Positions 16,741 through 24,800 of a stretch of 64,000 nt of DNA are shown here, piece by piece; within the stretch, counting starts at the first letter, position 1, and each line of letters starts with the position of its first letter. The DNA is from Syntrophobacteraceae bacterium (lineage in GTDB: Bacteria; Desulfobacterota; Syntrophobacteria; Syntrophobacterales; Syntrophobacteraceae): assembly GCA_031292215.1 (NCBI GenBank), contig JARLHO010000061.1:1-64000 (forward strand). Reading direction: 5' to 3'. The notes under the pieces were generated by a model. It had not been told where the DNA came from, did no database searches, and saw only the letters and a list, made by a program, of their open reading frames with translations. A program made the translations under genes and the position numbers.

Positions 16741-18291
16741 ATGCTCATAACTGAAATGGTGGCCCGAAACTCACGTCTTTACGGAACCGAAATCGCGCTC
16801 GTAGAACGCGCTCCCGCACGGTGGGGCCGCAAGGAAATCACCTGGAGTCAATTCGACGATCAGGCCAATCGCATAGCCAACTGGCTCATAAAAAAGGGCG
16901 TAAAAAAGGGCGATACGGTTGTTCATCTGATGATGAACTGCCTGGAATGGCTGCCCGCCTATTTCGGGATACTCCGCACAGGCGCTCTTGCCGTGCCGCT
17001 AAACTTCCGCTTCGATGGCCGGATGTTGAAACGATGCGCCCAGGTGGTTAATGCGAAGGTTTTCATCTTTTCCGAAGAATTCATCGAGCGGGTCGATGCG
17101 ATTAAAGACGACCTGCAATCGGTGGAAAGCTTCGTTTTTCTGGGTCCCGAACAAATGCGGCCCGCTTACGCCCAATCCTACGAAGCCCTGCTTGCATCGG
17201 CCGAGGGCGCGAGTCCCGGGATCTCCCTGGATAGCGCCGACGATGCAGGCCTATATTTTACCTCGGGCACAACCGGGGCGCCGAAGGCAATCCTTTTAAC
17301 CCACGGAAACCTCGAATCCGCCTGCCACGCGGAAAACCGTCATCACCAGCAGACACACGAAGACAATTTCCTTTGCATTCCCCCGCTCTATCATACCGGG
17401 GCAAAGATGCACTGGTTTGGCAACCTCCTGGTTGGCGCAAAGGCCGTAATCCTTAAGGGGGTAGAGCCCCGGTGGATACTGGAGGCCATCTCCGAGGAAA
17501 AAGTAACGATCGTCTGGCTCCTGGTTCCCTGGGCTACCGATATTTTGTTCGCCATACAAAACGGGGATGTAAACCTCGCAGACTATCAACTGAGCCAGTG
17601 GCGCCTCATGCACATAGGCGCCCAGCCCGTCCCTCCAAGCCTTGTCATGGAATGGAAGCAGGTTTTCCCCAACCACCAGTACGACACCAACTATGGTCTT
17701 ACGGAATGCACCGGGCCCGGATGCGTGCACCTTGGGGTTGAAAACATCCATAAGGTCGGCGCCATCGGGGTTCCCGGATTTGGCTATGAAATCATGATCG
17801 TCGATCCCATGGCCAAGCGGATCCCGGAGGGCGAAATCGGGGAACTGGCGATAAGGGGACCAGGGGTCATGAAGGAGTACTTCAATAATCCCGAGGCGAC
17901 CGGGGAAGTACTAAAAGAGGGTTGGCTGCTTACAGGAGATATGGCTCGGCGCGATGAAGACGGCTTCATCTGGCTGGTGGACAGGAAAAAGGACGTCATT
18001 ATCACCGGGGGCGAAAATATCTATCCGGTGGAGATAGAAGACTTCCTGCAGGCCCATCCCGATATTCAGGACGTGGCGGTGATAGGCATGGCCAGTTTGC
18101 GCCTGGGAGAGATCGCAACCGCCGTGGTCCAGGTAAAACCCGGCCGCGAGCTAACCGAGCAGGCGCTAAACAGTTTCTGCGAGGAACTGCCCCGCTATAA
18201 AAGACCGAGAAAGATCATTTTCGGGCCGGTGCCACGGAACCCGACGGGAAAAATTGAAAAGCCAAAACTTCGCAAAATGTATGAAGCCTGA
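16741..18291 (+). CDS. AMP-forming acyl-CoA synthetase (fatty-acid--CoA ligase family)
   Basis: A 516-aa class I adenylate-forming enzyme that activates a carboxylic acid to its CoA thioester. Visible motifs are LYFTSGTTGAPKAILLTHGN (P-loop), YGLTECTGPG (A5), GWLLTGDMARRDEDGFIWLVDRKKDVIITGGENIYPVEIE (A7-A8) and NPTGKIEKPKLR with the C-terminal catalytic Lys. ATG 16741 is the natural start (MLITEMVARN), although no strong Shine-Dalgarno precedes it. It stands alone after a terminator. The acid activated (fatty or aromatic) cannot be told. Confidence 0.9.
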   Translation: MLITEMVARNSRLYGTEIALVERAPARWGRKEITWSQFDDQANRIANWLIKKGVKKGDTVVHLMMNCLEWLPAYFGILRTGALAVPLNFRFDGRMLKRCAQVVNAKVFIFSEEFIERVDAIKDDLQSVESFVFLGPEQMRPAYAQSYEALLASAEGASPGISLDSADDAGLYFTSGTTGAPKAILLTHGNLESACHAENRHHQQTHEDNFLCIPPLYHTGAKMHWFGNLLVGAKAVILKGVEPRWILEAISEEKVTIVWLLVPWATDILFAIQNGDVNLADYQLSQWRLMHIGAQPVPPSLVMEWKQVFPNHQYDTNYGLTECTGPGCVHLGVENIHKVGAIGVPGFGYEIMIVDPMAKRIPEGEIGELAIRGPGVMKEYFNNPEATGEVLKEGWLLTGDMARRDEDGFIWLVDRKKDVIITGGENIYPVEIEDFLQAHPDIQDVAVIGMASLRLGEIATAVVQVKPGRELTEQALNSFCEELPRYKRPRKIIFGPVPRNPTGKIEKPKLRKMYEA

Positions 18292-18469
18292 GGGACCGGG
18301 CAAGTTGCATACGACCTTTTCCGAAGGCGGCCGGCGCGAGAGGGCGGAAAATCTCGCGCCTTCCGTCCGAAATCGGGGAGCCCCTAAAAATAATTAAATC
18401 CTAAGAGCACTGGGAAAGACCCTCCGCCGCAACCTGCGCGTACAAACCGAGACCTCCGGGCCGTAAAAA

Positions 18470-19042
18470 TCAGCGGCACAACTCTTCAGCCGTCTTTTCC
18501 GCAAGCTCCATCACCTCCCGATCGTTTGCGACCGCGCCCGGCTCCCTTGCCTCGAAGGCCCTGATCTGCCGGGTGTCGGTAAAGCCAAAGCCCCGAAAGA
18601 AAAAGTCGAACTTCTGGAAAATATGAGTAAACGAGCCCTTGTCGGCATTATTCTGCGTAAGGATGAAAGCCAGTTTTTTCCCCGGCGCCAGACGGGATCT
18701 TTTGGGATTGGTATGAAAATCGGGCACAAGGAAGGAGAACGTCCTGTCTAGAAACACCTTCATTTGCGCGGAAACATCCCAGAAATAGACCGGGGACGCC
18801 AGCACCAGGATATCCGTATCGCGGACCGCCTCCAACACGGCGCTCAGGTCGTCTTTTAGCACGCACCTCTCGAGCTTTGTCTTGCAGACGTAGCAGCCCT
18901 GGCAGCCGCGAAACTTCAGGTCGTTTAGTTTGAATGTCTTTACTTCTGCTCCAAACCGCTGTGCCGAAGTACAGAACCGCTCGGCGATAACCGTACTGTT
19001 TCCATTCTCTCGCGGGCTTCCAAGCAGGCAGGTGACTTTCAT
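18470..19042 (-). CDS. Iron-sulfur flavoprotein / NADPH-dependent FMN reductase family
   Basis: A 190-aa flavodoxin-like protein: MKVTCLLGSPRENGNS is the FMN phosphate loop, and GCQGCYVCKTKLERC (Cx2Cx2Cx6C) is the compact cysteine motif that holds a [4Fe-4S] cluster in archaeal/anaerobe iron-sulfur flavoproteins (Isf). ILVLASPVYFWDVSAQMKVFLDR is the conserved middle. Family members reduce O2 or peroxides or shuttle electrons from ferredoxin. Its ATG overlaps the stop of the yoeB-like gene (ATGA), so it is translated from the toxin-antitoxin mRNA. Confidence 0.85.
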   Translation of the reverse strand: MKVTCLLGSPRENGNSTVIAERFCTSAQRFGAEVKTFKLNDLKFRGCQGCYVCKTKLERCVLKDDLSAVLEAVRDTDILVLASPVYFWDVSAQMKVFLDRTFSFLVPDFHTNPKRSRLAPGKKLAFILTQNNADKGSFTHIFQKFDFFFRGFGFTDTRQIRAFEAREPGAVANDREVMELAEKTAEELCR

Positions 19043-19356
19043 TTCTTTTCCCTCCATTCGACTCGCCGCCCCGTAAGCAGGCTAGCGGGATAGTATCGAT
19101 AATGGTAGCGTGCCTGTAAGAAATCTATCCGATCGTTTCTTACCAGATAGACGATACGGTGTTCCCGGGTGAGGCGGCGTGACCATGTGTCGGGGGCGAG
19201 ATATTTGAGGGGCTCCGGTTTTCCAACGCCTGTAAAAGGATTTTTGAAAGTCGCCTCCACGAGATCGCCTGCCCGCAATGCAACACGACGGTCCGTCTTC
19301 ACCCAGTAGCACAGGTCTTCCAGAAACTCGGGCTGAAAAACCGCATCACGACTCAT
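19039..19356 (-). CDS. yoeB: Txe/YoeB-family toxin
   Basis: A 105-aa mRNA interferase-like toxin: FQPEFLEDLCYWVKTDRRVALRAGDLVEATFKNPFTGVGKPEPLKYL, then WSRRLTREHRIVYLVRNDRIDFLQARYHY, matching the Txe/YoeB pattern (catalytic region HRIVY and C-terminal YHY). A C-terminal extension of about 15 residues (YYPASLLTGRRVEWREKK) makes it longer than E. coli YoeB (84 aa). It starts 11 bases inside the antitoxin gene and overlaps the flavoprotein gene by 4 bases. Confidence 0.88.
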   Translation of the reverse strand: MSRDAVFQPEFLEDLCYWVKTDRRVALRAGDLVEATFKNPFTGVGKPEPLKYLAPDTWSRRLTREHRIVYLVRNDRIDFLQARYHYRYYPASLLTGRRVEWREKK

Positions 19357-19633
19357 CCAATATGCCTGTATCCTGCCGCAGTTCCTCCACCGTTTGCAGC
19401 TCACCCGCCCCTGCAAGCGCTCGATTGCGGACAGTGAGCAAGCGTTGAGCATTTTTGGGTGAACGCAGAAGATGAGCGGTTTCCGTCAGGCTGGAAAGCT
19501 CCGAGGCCGAAATCATCGCGACATCTTGCGCCCCACGGCGCGTTATGATCACAATCTCCCGGTTCTCCGTAACTTCATCGAGAAGAGCCGCCAGTTTGGA
19601 TCTTGCGTCGGTGTATGTAGTCTTAATTGGCAT
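19346..19633 (-). CDS. yefM: YefM/Phd-family antitoxin
   Basis: A 95-aa antitoxin beginning MPIKTTYTDARSKLAALLDEVTENREIVIITRRGAQDVAMISASELSSL, the classical YefM N-terminal DNA-binding/dimerisation domain. The C-terminal part (SPKNAQRLLTVRNRALAG) should bind the toxin. ATG 19633 is chosen because AGGAGGGA lies just upstream; an upstream TTG-type start would lengthen it without family support. First gene of the yefM-yoeB-flavoprotein operon. Confidence 0.88.
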   Translation of the reverse strand: MPIKTTYTDARSKLAALLDEVTENREIVIITRRGAQDVAMISASELSSLTETAHLLRSPKNAQRLLTVRNRALAGAGELQTVEELRQDTGILDES

Positions 19634-19739
19634 AGGTCCCTCCTTGACTTGAAAACAATGCACGCCTGTTGTCCCGTGCAGGTTGGAGGCAACAAAGCCC
19701 CGAGGGCTTTGACAGGACTTACGGAATACTAAAGCTTCA

Positions 19740-19831
19740 AAATCCTGTTAATCCTGTCCAAGTTTTTCCTTTTACCGCATGGGGGAGAAAAAGCAAAATT
19801 TTTAGACAGGATTAACAGGATTTACAGGATT
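19740..19831. repeat. Inverted-repeat element of the AGGATTAAC-type dispersed family
   Basis: A 19-bp perfect inverted repeat: AAATCCTGTTAATCCTGTC at 19740-19758 and its complement at 19805-19823, 46 bases apart. The right side continues with a 9-base periodicity (ACAGGATTA, ACAGGATTT, ACAGGATTG). The same arms, with a comparable spacer, occur twice in the tandem repeat at 33571-33957. It lies between yefM and a decayed mutase gene. Confidence 0.75.
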
Positions 19832-20004
19832 GAAAACAATGCAGGTGCCCATATCCGAAAACGCGATGCCGACGGAGTCGAGAAGCTGGTTCGCAAACAC
19901 ATCCAGAGAGGCAGGGAAGCGATTTTGCGCCATTTCGATCTCCATGCTTGACGCGCTTAACCGAGTTTTTGTTCTCTCACTTTTGCCATTGCGAAGGAGT
20001 CTCC

Positions 20005-20412
20005 ATGGCGGCAAGAAAAATTCGGGTTATTTTGGCCAACCAGGCCTGGACGGTCATGAAGTCCTTTTCACGAGATCGTCCATTTTATACAAAAAAGGAC
20101 GGTATCGAGGTCAAAGGGGCCGACACCCCCGGCTTCGGCACTCCCGAGTAGACCAATGAAAGATTTAAACCCATGATCTCACATGGGCGGACAGGCCTAA
20201 ACGAACCATTCGACCTGCTAACTCAGATGGGATATGATTCCGACTCCTCGCTGGCCGAAGGGGAAGTGGGACGGGTGGGAATGGCCGTGGACTCCTTGCG
20301 GGATTTCGAGATCGCCTTTAAGGACATTCCCTTGAACCGGATAGGCGTGGACCTTGCCATCAACGCCGTTGCCTGCGGCATGCCCGGCCTGGTCGAGGCG
20401 TACAAAAGTTAG
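20005..20412 (+). pseudogene. Chimeric methylmalonyl-CoA mutase remnant
   Basis: The first part encodes RKIRVILA then, one frame over, PGLDGHE, i.e. the start of the C-terminal B12-binding domain (consensus RKIRVLLAKPGLDGHD) with a one-base deletion in the Lys codon. About 50 codons later comes PGFGTPE, an in-frame TAG at 20149-20151, then TNERFK..LLTQMGYDSDSSLAEGEVGRVGMAVDSL, which is the N-terminal catalytic region of the mutase large subunit (consensus AGFGTAEETNERYR, DLPTQMGYDSD). So fragments from opposite ends of the protein are joined and broken. GAAGGAG still precedes the ATG. Not functional as a mutase. Confidence 0.75.
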
Positions 20413-20495
20413 GCAACAATTGGTGAAATGGCTGACGTGTTCTGCCAGGTCTTTGGCGGATACTTGGAATCTTTAATTTTTTAGGGGTGTTACGG

Positions 20496-21788
20496 ATGAG
20501 AACAAATCGTTTCATGCCGGAATTTAAAACGGCGCAGGAATTGCGGGACATCCAGCTAAAAGGGCTGCAATGGACCGTTAGCCATGCCTACAACGGCTCG
20601 GAGCATTACCGGAAAAAACTATCGCAGTCAGGCGTTGGGCCAAATGACATCAAGTCGCTAGACGATTTGGCGCGCCTTCCCTTTACCACGGCCGACGACC
20701 TCCGGGAAGGCTATCCTTTTCCCCTTCTTTGCGTGCCCTTCGACCAGGTGGTCCGCATTCATGCCTCCTCGGGGACGACCGGCAAAAAAAAGGTCCTCTG
20801 CTATACGAAAAAAGACATCGACGACTGGGCCCACTTTTTTGCCCGCTGCTACGAGATGGCCGAACTCACTTCGCAAGACCGGGTCCAGATCGCTGTGGGC
20901 TACGGCGTGTGGACCGCCGGCGTCGGCTTTCAGTTGGGCTGTGAAAAGTTTGGCGCCATGGCCATCCCCGCCGGACCGGGCAACATGGATATGCAGTGCC
21001 AGTTCCTGGTGGATTTTCAAAGCACGGTGATGTGCTGCACGGCCTCGATGGGCCTTCTTCTGGCCGAAGAAGTCAACCGGCGGGGGCTAAAAGACAAGAT
21101 AAACCTCAAGCAAATGATCTTTGGCTCCGAGCGGTCGAGCGAAGCGATGCGGGCGCGCATGCGGGAGCTGCTCGGCGTAGAGCACATGTTCGATATTCCC
21201 GGCATGACGGAGCTCTACGGTCCGGGAACGGGCCTTGATTGCGTCCACCACACCGGAATACACTACTGGGCGGACTACTATATCCTGGAAACGGTCGATC
21301 CCGAAACCCTTCAGCCCACGGCCGAGGGCGAAATCGGCGAAATGGTGGTGACCTCGCTAAGGAAGGAAGGGGTCCCGCTCATCCGCTACCGGACCCGCGA
21401 TCTGACACGCCTTTTGCCCGGCGAGTGCCCCTGCGGCTCCATCCTCCCAAGACACGACCGATTGCTTGGCAGAACCGACGACATGATCACCTTTCGGGGC
21501 GTAAACATTTACCCGCGCCATATCGACAACATCTTGTCAACCACCCGGGGAATCAGTTGCGAATACCAGATCGTGCTGGATAGAAAAAACGACGGGAAAG
21601 ACTACATGACGGTCAAGGCCGAACGAGGCCAGAATGTGGACAGCGCTCAAAACGACGCCCTTAGCCGCAACATCGCCACCCGGATCAAACATTCCATCCT
21701 GGTGAGCGCCGATGTGCAGGTCGTCGATTACGGCTCTTTGCCCCGTTCCGAGAAAAAGAGCAAGAGGGTCTTCGACAACAGGGACTAA
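20496..21788 (+). CDS. Phenylacetate--CoA ligase family protein
   Basis: A 430-aa adenylate-forming ligase of the PaaK family: ASSGTTGKKKVLCYTKKDIDDW is the P-loop region, GMTELYGPGTGLDCVHHTGIHYWADYYILE the aryl/AMP site, and LPGECPCGSILPRHDRLLGRTDDMITFRGVNIYPRHID the hinge with the RTDDM motif. The C-terminal catalytic Lys region is SEKKSKRVFDNRD. PaaK-type enzymes activate phenylacetate and other aryl acids in anaerobes; substrate not proven. ATG 20496 is preferred over GTG 20487. Confidence 0.88.
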   Translation: MRTNRFMPEFKTAQELRDIQLKGLQWTVSHAYNGSEHYRKKLSQSGVGPNDIKSLDDLARLPFTTADDLREGYPFPLLCVPFDQVVRIHASSGTTGKKKVLCYTKKDIDDWAHFFARCYEMAELTSQDRVQIAVGYGVWTAGVGFQLGCEKFGAMAIPAGPGNMDMQCQFLVDFQSTVMCCTASMGLLLAEEVNRRGLKDKINLKQMIFGSERSSEAMRARMRELLGVEHMFDIPGMTELYGPGTGLDCVHHTGIHYWADYYILETVDPETLQPTAEGEIGEMVVTSLRKEGVPLIRYRTRDLTRLLPGECPCGSILPRHDRLLGRTDDMITFRGVNIYPRHIDNILSTTRGISCEYQIVLDRKNDGKDYMTVKAERGQNVDSAQNDALSRNIATRIKHSILVSADVQVVDYGSLPRSEKKSKRVFDNRD

Positions 21789-21920
21789 AGCGCCTCGGCA
21801 GCTTTGCGAACTCGAATAGGAGAGGGCTTTTTTAGAGGATTTCCTGGCCCGGGCCGCCGGGAACCACGAAAAGCTTCGTTTCCTTTGCGTCTTGGCGAGG
21901 GAAAATGGCCTCATGGCCCT

Positions 21921-22121
21921 CTACCTCTCCTGCGGCTCTTCCTCCCGGGCGGAGGCGATCTCGAAATCCGCCAGCCGTGCGCTAAGGACGGTGTCTTTGA
22001 TCGTTCGGTAGATGCTTCGGAATTTCTCGTCGAAATTCGAAGGCGAAACGGTCCCCATCTCGATGAACTTTACCAGTACTTCCTTGGTCGTCTTAAGGAA
22101 TCTTTCGTCATCAGCGTTCAT
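21921..22121 (-). CDS. Small hypothetical protein
   Basis: A 66-aa helical protein (MNADDERFLKTTKEVLVKFIEMGTVSP..FDEKFRSIYRTIKDTVLSARLAD). GAGGGG lies just before ATG 22121. It has no membrane segment. I do not recognise a named family, but the amphipathic pattern looks like a real coding sequence, and it stands alone leftward of a terminator for the next leftward gene. Confidence 0.6.
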   Translation of the reverse strand: MNADDERFLKTTKEVLVKFIEMGTVSPSNFDEKFRSIYRTIKDTVLSARLADFEIASAREEEPQER

Positions 22122-22219
22122 TGCACCCCTCGCCATGCGCGGCGCGGAAGTCTTCTCCCCTTGGCTTCCGCGTCAAATCCGCCCGGCCTGCCGCGGCCGG
22201 GCGGGTCGATTCGCCAATG

Positions 22220-22270
22220 AAAAAAGCCCCTGCTCAATGGTGGGAAGGCCATTTGCGTTCGAGCAGAGGC
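22220..22270 (-). terminator. Rho-independent terminator (leftward)
   Basis: On the minus strand a 10-bp stem with one mismatch (22261-22270 with 22226-22235, core CTGCTC/GAGCAG) is followed by six T (complement of 22220-22225). The loop is long (25 bases). It would end transcription of the flavoprotein gene that stops at 22387. Confidence 0.7.
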
Positions 22271-22386
22271 TTCCCGGACATTTTGAATACTCTTCTCAGA
22301 GCATCCGTTCGCCCGCTTGAAATCTAGCACAAAAACAACCCCTCAGGAACCGGCGAATTCGGTTACCGGCCCCGTTACCCCCTAAA

Positions 22387-23043
22387 TCACGAACCGCTTG
22401 CCCCCAAGGCCAGTTTCTCCCCCAGATCGAACGCACGCCTGCAATCCTCAGGAAATATGTCCTCGCGCCTCTTCTTTTTGGCTTGCGGGTCAAAGCAGGT
22501 CGACAGGTATTTCGAATAGTCGCTGAACTGGCAGGTGTCTGTACAGAACATCAGTTCGCAGTTTCCGAAGATGCGATTGAAAAAACCCTGCGTGCCGGGA
22601 AAAATCTTGTCATAATTTCTGGAGGCCATATCTTTTTCGACCGTATTCATCGTATATACCAGTCCCACCCGAAGTTTTCCCGAAAATATGGAGCCGTAGC
22701 CGGGAGTGTACGTCAGGAAAGGAAAAAGAAAGCGTTCCATAAACGAGCGCATCTCCCCGGTCTCGCAAGCAAAGTACACCGGGCTTCCAAGGATCAGGAC
22801 GTCTGCTTCCGAGGCTTTGTTTAGAAGAGCCCTAAGGTCGTCTTTTACAACGCAGCGGCCATAGCTCTTGCCCCCTATCTCTTTGCAGGAAAAACAACTG
22901 ATGCACCCCTTGAAGTTATAGTCGTAGAGGTGGACCAGTTCGGTTTCCGCGCCCTGTTTGGCCGCGCCCGAAAGCGCTTGCTCAAGTAGCCTCGCCGTGT
23001 TCCAGTCTTTTCTGGGACTGCCGTTGATTGCCAGTGCTCTCAT
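22387..23043 (-). CDS. Iron-sulfur flavoprotein-like NADPH-dependent FMN reductase family protein
   Basis: A 218-aa flavodoxin-fold protein: MRALAINGSPRKDWNTARLLE is the FMN loop; GCISCFSCKEIGGKSYGRC gives a Cx2Cx2C with a more distant fourth Cys, as in iron-sulfur flavoproteins; ADVLILGSPVYFACETGEMRSFMERFLFP follows. The C-terminal third holds extra Cys residues (GNCELMFCTDTCQF). ATG 23043 has GAGGAGA upstream. It is divergent from an ArsR regulator, with two palindromic operators between, so it is very likely the regulator's target. Confidence 0.85.
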   Translation of the reverse strand: MRALAINGSPRKDWNTARLLEQALSGAAKQGAETELVHLYDYNFKGCISCFSCKEIGGKSYGRCVVKDDLRALLNKASEADVLILGSPVYFACETGEMRSFMERFLFPFLTYTPGYGSIFSGKLRVGLVYTMNTVEKDMASRNYDKIFPGTQGFFNRIFGNCELMFCTDTCQFSDYSKYLSTCFDPQAKKKRREDIFPEDCRRAFDLGEKLALGASGS

Positions 23044-23104
23044 CTTTTCTCCTCGCGATAGAGGGTTAACATCCGGGTTCGACGCGTAAAGCCGGCCCCC
23101 AAAC

Positions 23105-23148
23105 AGTTCGATTACCATCGAACTAAATGGTTCGACAATACTCGAACC
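23105..23148. promoter_or_regulatory. Two palindromic operators in the flavoprotein/arsR divergent region
   Basis: Operator 1 is AGTTCGAT-TACC-ATCGAACT (23105-23124), a perfect 8-bp inverted repeat. Operator 2 is GGTTCGA-CAATAC-TCGAACC (23129-23148), a perfect 7-bp inverted repeat. Both share TTCGA..TCGAA half-sites, and their centres are about 24 bp apart. They lie between the flavoprotein start (23043) and the arsR start (23202), so binding by the ArsR-family protein would affect both. Confidence 0.75.
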
Positions 23149-23151
23149 GTA

Positions 23152-23180
23152 TTGCGCGGTCAACTCTGTTCTTCTATAAT
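23152..23180 (+). promoter_or_regulatory. Sigma-70-type promoter of the arsR-family gene
   Basis: TTGCGC at 23152-23157 and a perfect TATAAT at 23175-23180 with a 17-base spacer. The -35 begins four bases after operator 2, consistent with autorepression. ATG 23202 follows 22 bases after the -10. Confidence 0.75.
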
Positions 23181-23201
23181 GGGTTTTGGGGAAGGAAAAC
23201 C

Positions 23202-23546
23202 ATGGTGGCCAAAAACATAGAGCAGGAGCAACCGCAAAGAGGCGAAATCACTCTGTCCGGAGTCCTTCACGCGCTAAGCGACCCCGTGCGGCTGGAAATA
23301 GTGCAAAAACTCGCCCGGTCCGGCCAAATCTCTTGCGGCTGTTTCGGCCTGACCATGCCCAAATCTTCCCTGTCTCACCACTTCAAGGTCCTTAGAAGTT
23401 CCGGAGTGGTGGCCACAAGGCGCGAGGGCAAAAATTGGGTAAACAGCCTGCGAAAAGAAGATCTCGATGTTCTGTTTCCGGGAGTGATCGACTCGATCCT
23501 TGCCGCCTCGGCGCATGCAAGACCAAAGAATCGGGGGCCATTATGA
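23202..23546 (+). CDS. ArsR-family winged-helix transcriptional regulator
   Basis: A 114-aa regulator: LSGVLHALSDPVRLEIVQKLARSGQISCGCFGL then PKSSLSHHFKVLRSSGVVATRREGKNWVNSLRKEDLD, the classical ArsR helix-turn-helix and wing. The CGCF Cys pair sits in the region where some ArsR proteins bind metals, but it lies N-terminal to the recognition helix and is not the canonical ELCVCDL box. ATG 23202 has GAAGGAAA upstream. It probably represses itself and the divergent flavoprotein. Confidence 0.88.
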   Translation: MVAKNIEQEQPQRGEITLSGVLHALSDPVRLEIVQKLARSGQISCGCFGLTMPKSSLSHHFKVLRSSGVVATRREGKNWVNSLRKEDLDVLFPGVIDSILAASAHARPKNRGPL

Positions 23547-23573
23547 ATAAACGACCGGTGACGGCGGGGGCAA

Positions 23574-23800
23574 TGCGGCGTGTCGCCGCAGACGGGTTGC
23601 CAAGCCCCGATCTGCCCGACTGGCTGCGCCGGCGGCAGCTCGGACGGCAGTCCGCACCGCGTGCCGGGTAGAGTGAAAGTGCCGCGGCCCCCCCGCTTAA
23701 ATCCCGCAAAATGCGGGGTCCGCCGGGATGACGCGCTGCTTGAAGTTTCGTCCTCGGTAAAACCCCGCCAAAAAAACGGGGCGGCCCCGCTCTTATAGTA
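23574..23800. repeat. Mosaic dispersed repeat, copy A
   Basis: Begins with TGCGGCG-TGT-CGCCGCA, a perfect 7-bp hairpin, and continues with about 20 further bases identical to copy B at 49810. Further blocks shared with copy B are a GGCGGCAG..TCCGCACCG..TGCCGGGT block, CGCTTAAATCCCGC (about 23694-23707 here, about 50042-50055 there) and GGCCCCGCT.TATAG. The order of blocks differs between copies. The region is otherwise non-coding and fills the gap between arsR and the next gene. Confidence 0.65.
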
Positions 23801-23853
23801 GGTATTTCATTTAACACCGGCCCCGTGGCCCGACCGTGTCTGGAGGGACATCG

Positions 23854-24729
23854 ATGGATACTGATGACAGCAGGTGGTTGGAAAAGATGATTTCGGATTT
23901 CGTAGAGAATTCCCCGGAGAACTCCCTTAGGATGGACACGGGGGAAAAGGCCTGGGACGAGGTCCTCGTGGGTTTTTCGTCCGGGAGCGATCCACTCTAT
24001 AAGACCTATAAGGATGTGGTAGGGGAGGAGCACTGGACGCCGCTTGAGGCCTTCTCGACGAAATTTCCCGATTTTTCGGGCGACCCCGAAGACCTTACGA
24101 TTATCAGTTGGATTCTTCCCCAGCGGGGCCCCACCAAGGAGGACAATCGGAAGGAATCGTTTTATCCCTCCAGAAGATGGGTTCAGGCGAGATTTCCCGG
24201 GGAGGAATTTAACAGCGCCTTGCGAAAACGCATCGTGCGCGAGCTGGATCTAAAAGGCATACGATCGGTTGCCCCTTTGCTTCTTCCCGAATGGAAATGG
24301 GGAAAATCTTCGAAATACGTCTTTTCCTCCAACTGGTCGGAACGCCATGCGGCCTATGCGGCCGGGCTGGGCACCTTCGGCCTTAGCGACGGCCTTATCA
24401 CGGAAAAAGGAAAAGCCCACCGCGTCGGCTCGGTTGTCGCAAACCTGAGGATTCCACCGTCGCCAAGGCCCTACGAGGACCATCACGCCTACTGCCTCTT
24501 CTATTTCGACGGATCGTGCACCGGCTGTCAAAAACGCTGCCCCGTTGACGCCATCACCGAAAGCGGCCACGACAAGGCCAAGTGCTGGGACCACGCGGGG
24601 GGAACCTGCGCCCGGTTCGTAAAGGAGCAGTTCGGCTTTGACGGCTACGGGTGCGGGCTCTGCCAGACAGCAGTGCCTTGTGAGTCGGGGATTCCGATAA
24701 AAATTTTAAAAGCGATGGGACGTAAATAG
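23854..24729 (+). CDS. Iron-sulfur protein of the epoxyqueuosine reductase-like family
   Basis: A 291-aa protein. RHAAYAAGLGTFGLSDGLITEKGKAHRVGSVV is the B12-dependent reductase-like segment (QueG/RdhA type), and CTGCQKRCPVDAI plus CGLCQTAVPCESGIP are two ferredoxin-like Cys clusters near residues 225-285. It is shorter than QueG and lacks its HEAT repeat tail, so a queuosine role is not proven. GGAGGG at 23842-23847 decides for ATG 23854. Monocistronic. Confidence 0.78.
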   Translation: MDTDDSRWLEKMISDFVENSPENSLRMDTGEKAWDEVLVGFSSGSDPLYKTYKDVVGEEHWTPLEAFSTKFPDFSGDPEDLTIISWILPQRGPTKEDNRKESFYPSRRWVQARFPGEEFNSALRKRIVRELDLKGIRSVAPLLLPEWKWGKSSKYVFSSNWSERHAAYAAGLGTFGLSDGLITEKGKAHRVGSVVANLRIPPSPRPYEDHHAYCLFYFDGSCTGCQKRCPVDAITESGHDKAKCWDHAGGTCARFVKEQFGFDGYGCGLCQTAVPCESGIPIKILKAMGRK

Positions 24730-24800
24730 TTATTGGTGACTGGTGAATAGTGAGTGGTGAATAGAAGGAGCGCCGTTTACCGTTGCCACGAGCGCTCCGA

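Noticed and set aside
18333-18360. GGCGCGAG/CTCGCGCC hairpin after the acyl-CoA synthetase gene
   Set aside because: Stable stem but no T run follows on either strand, so I do not call it a terminator.
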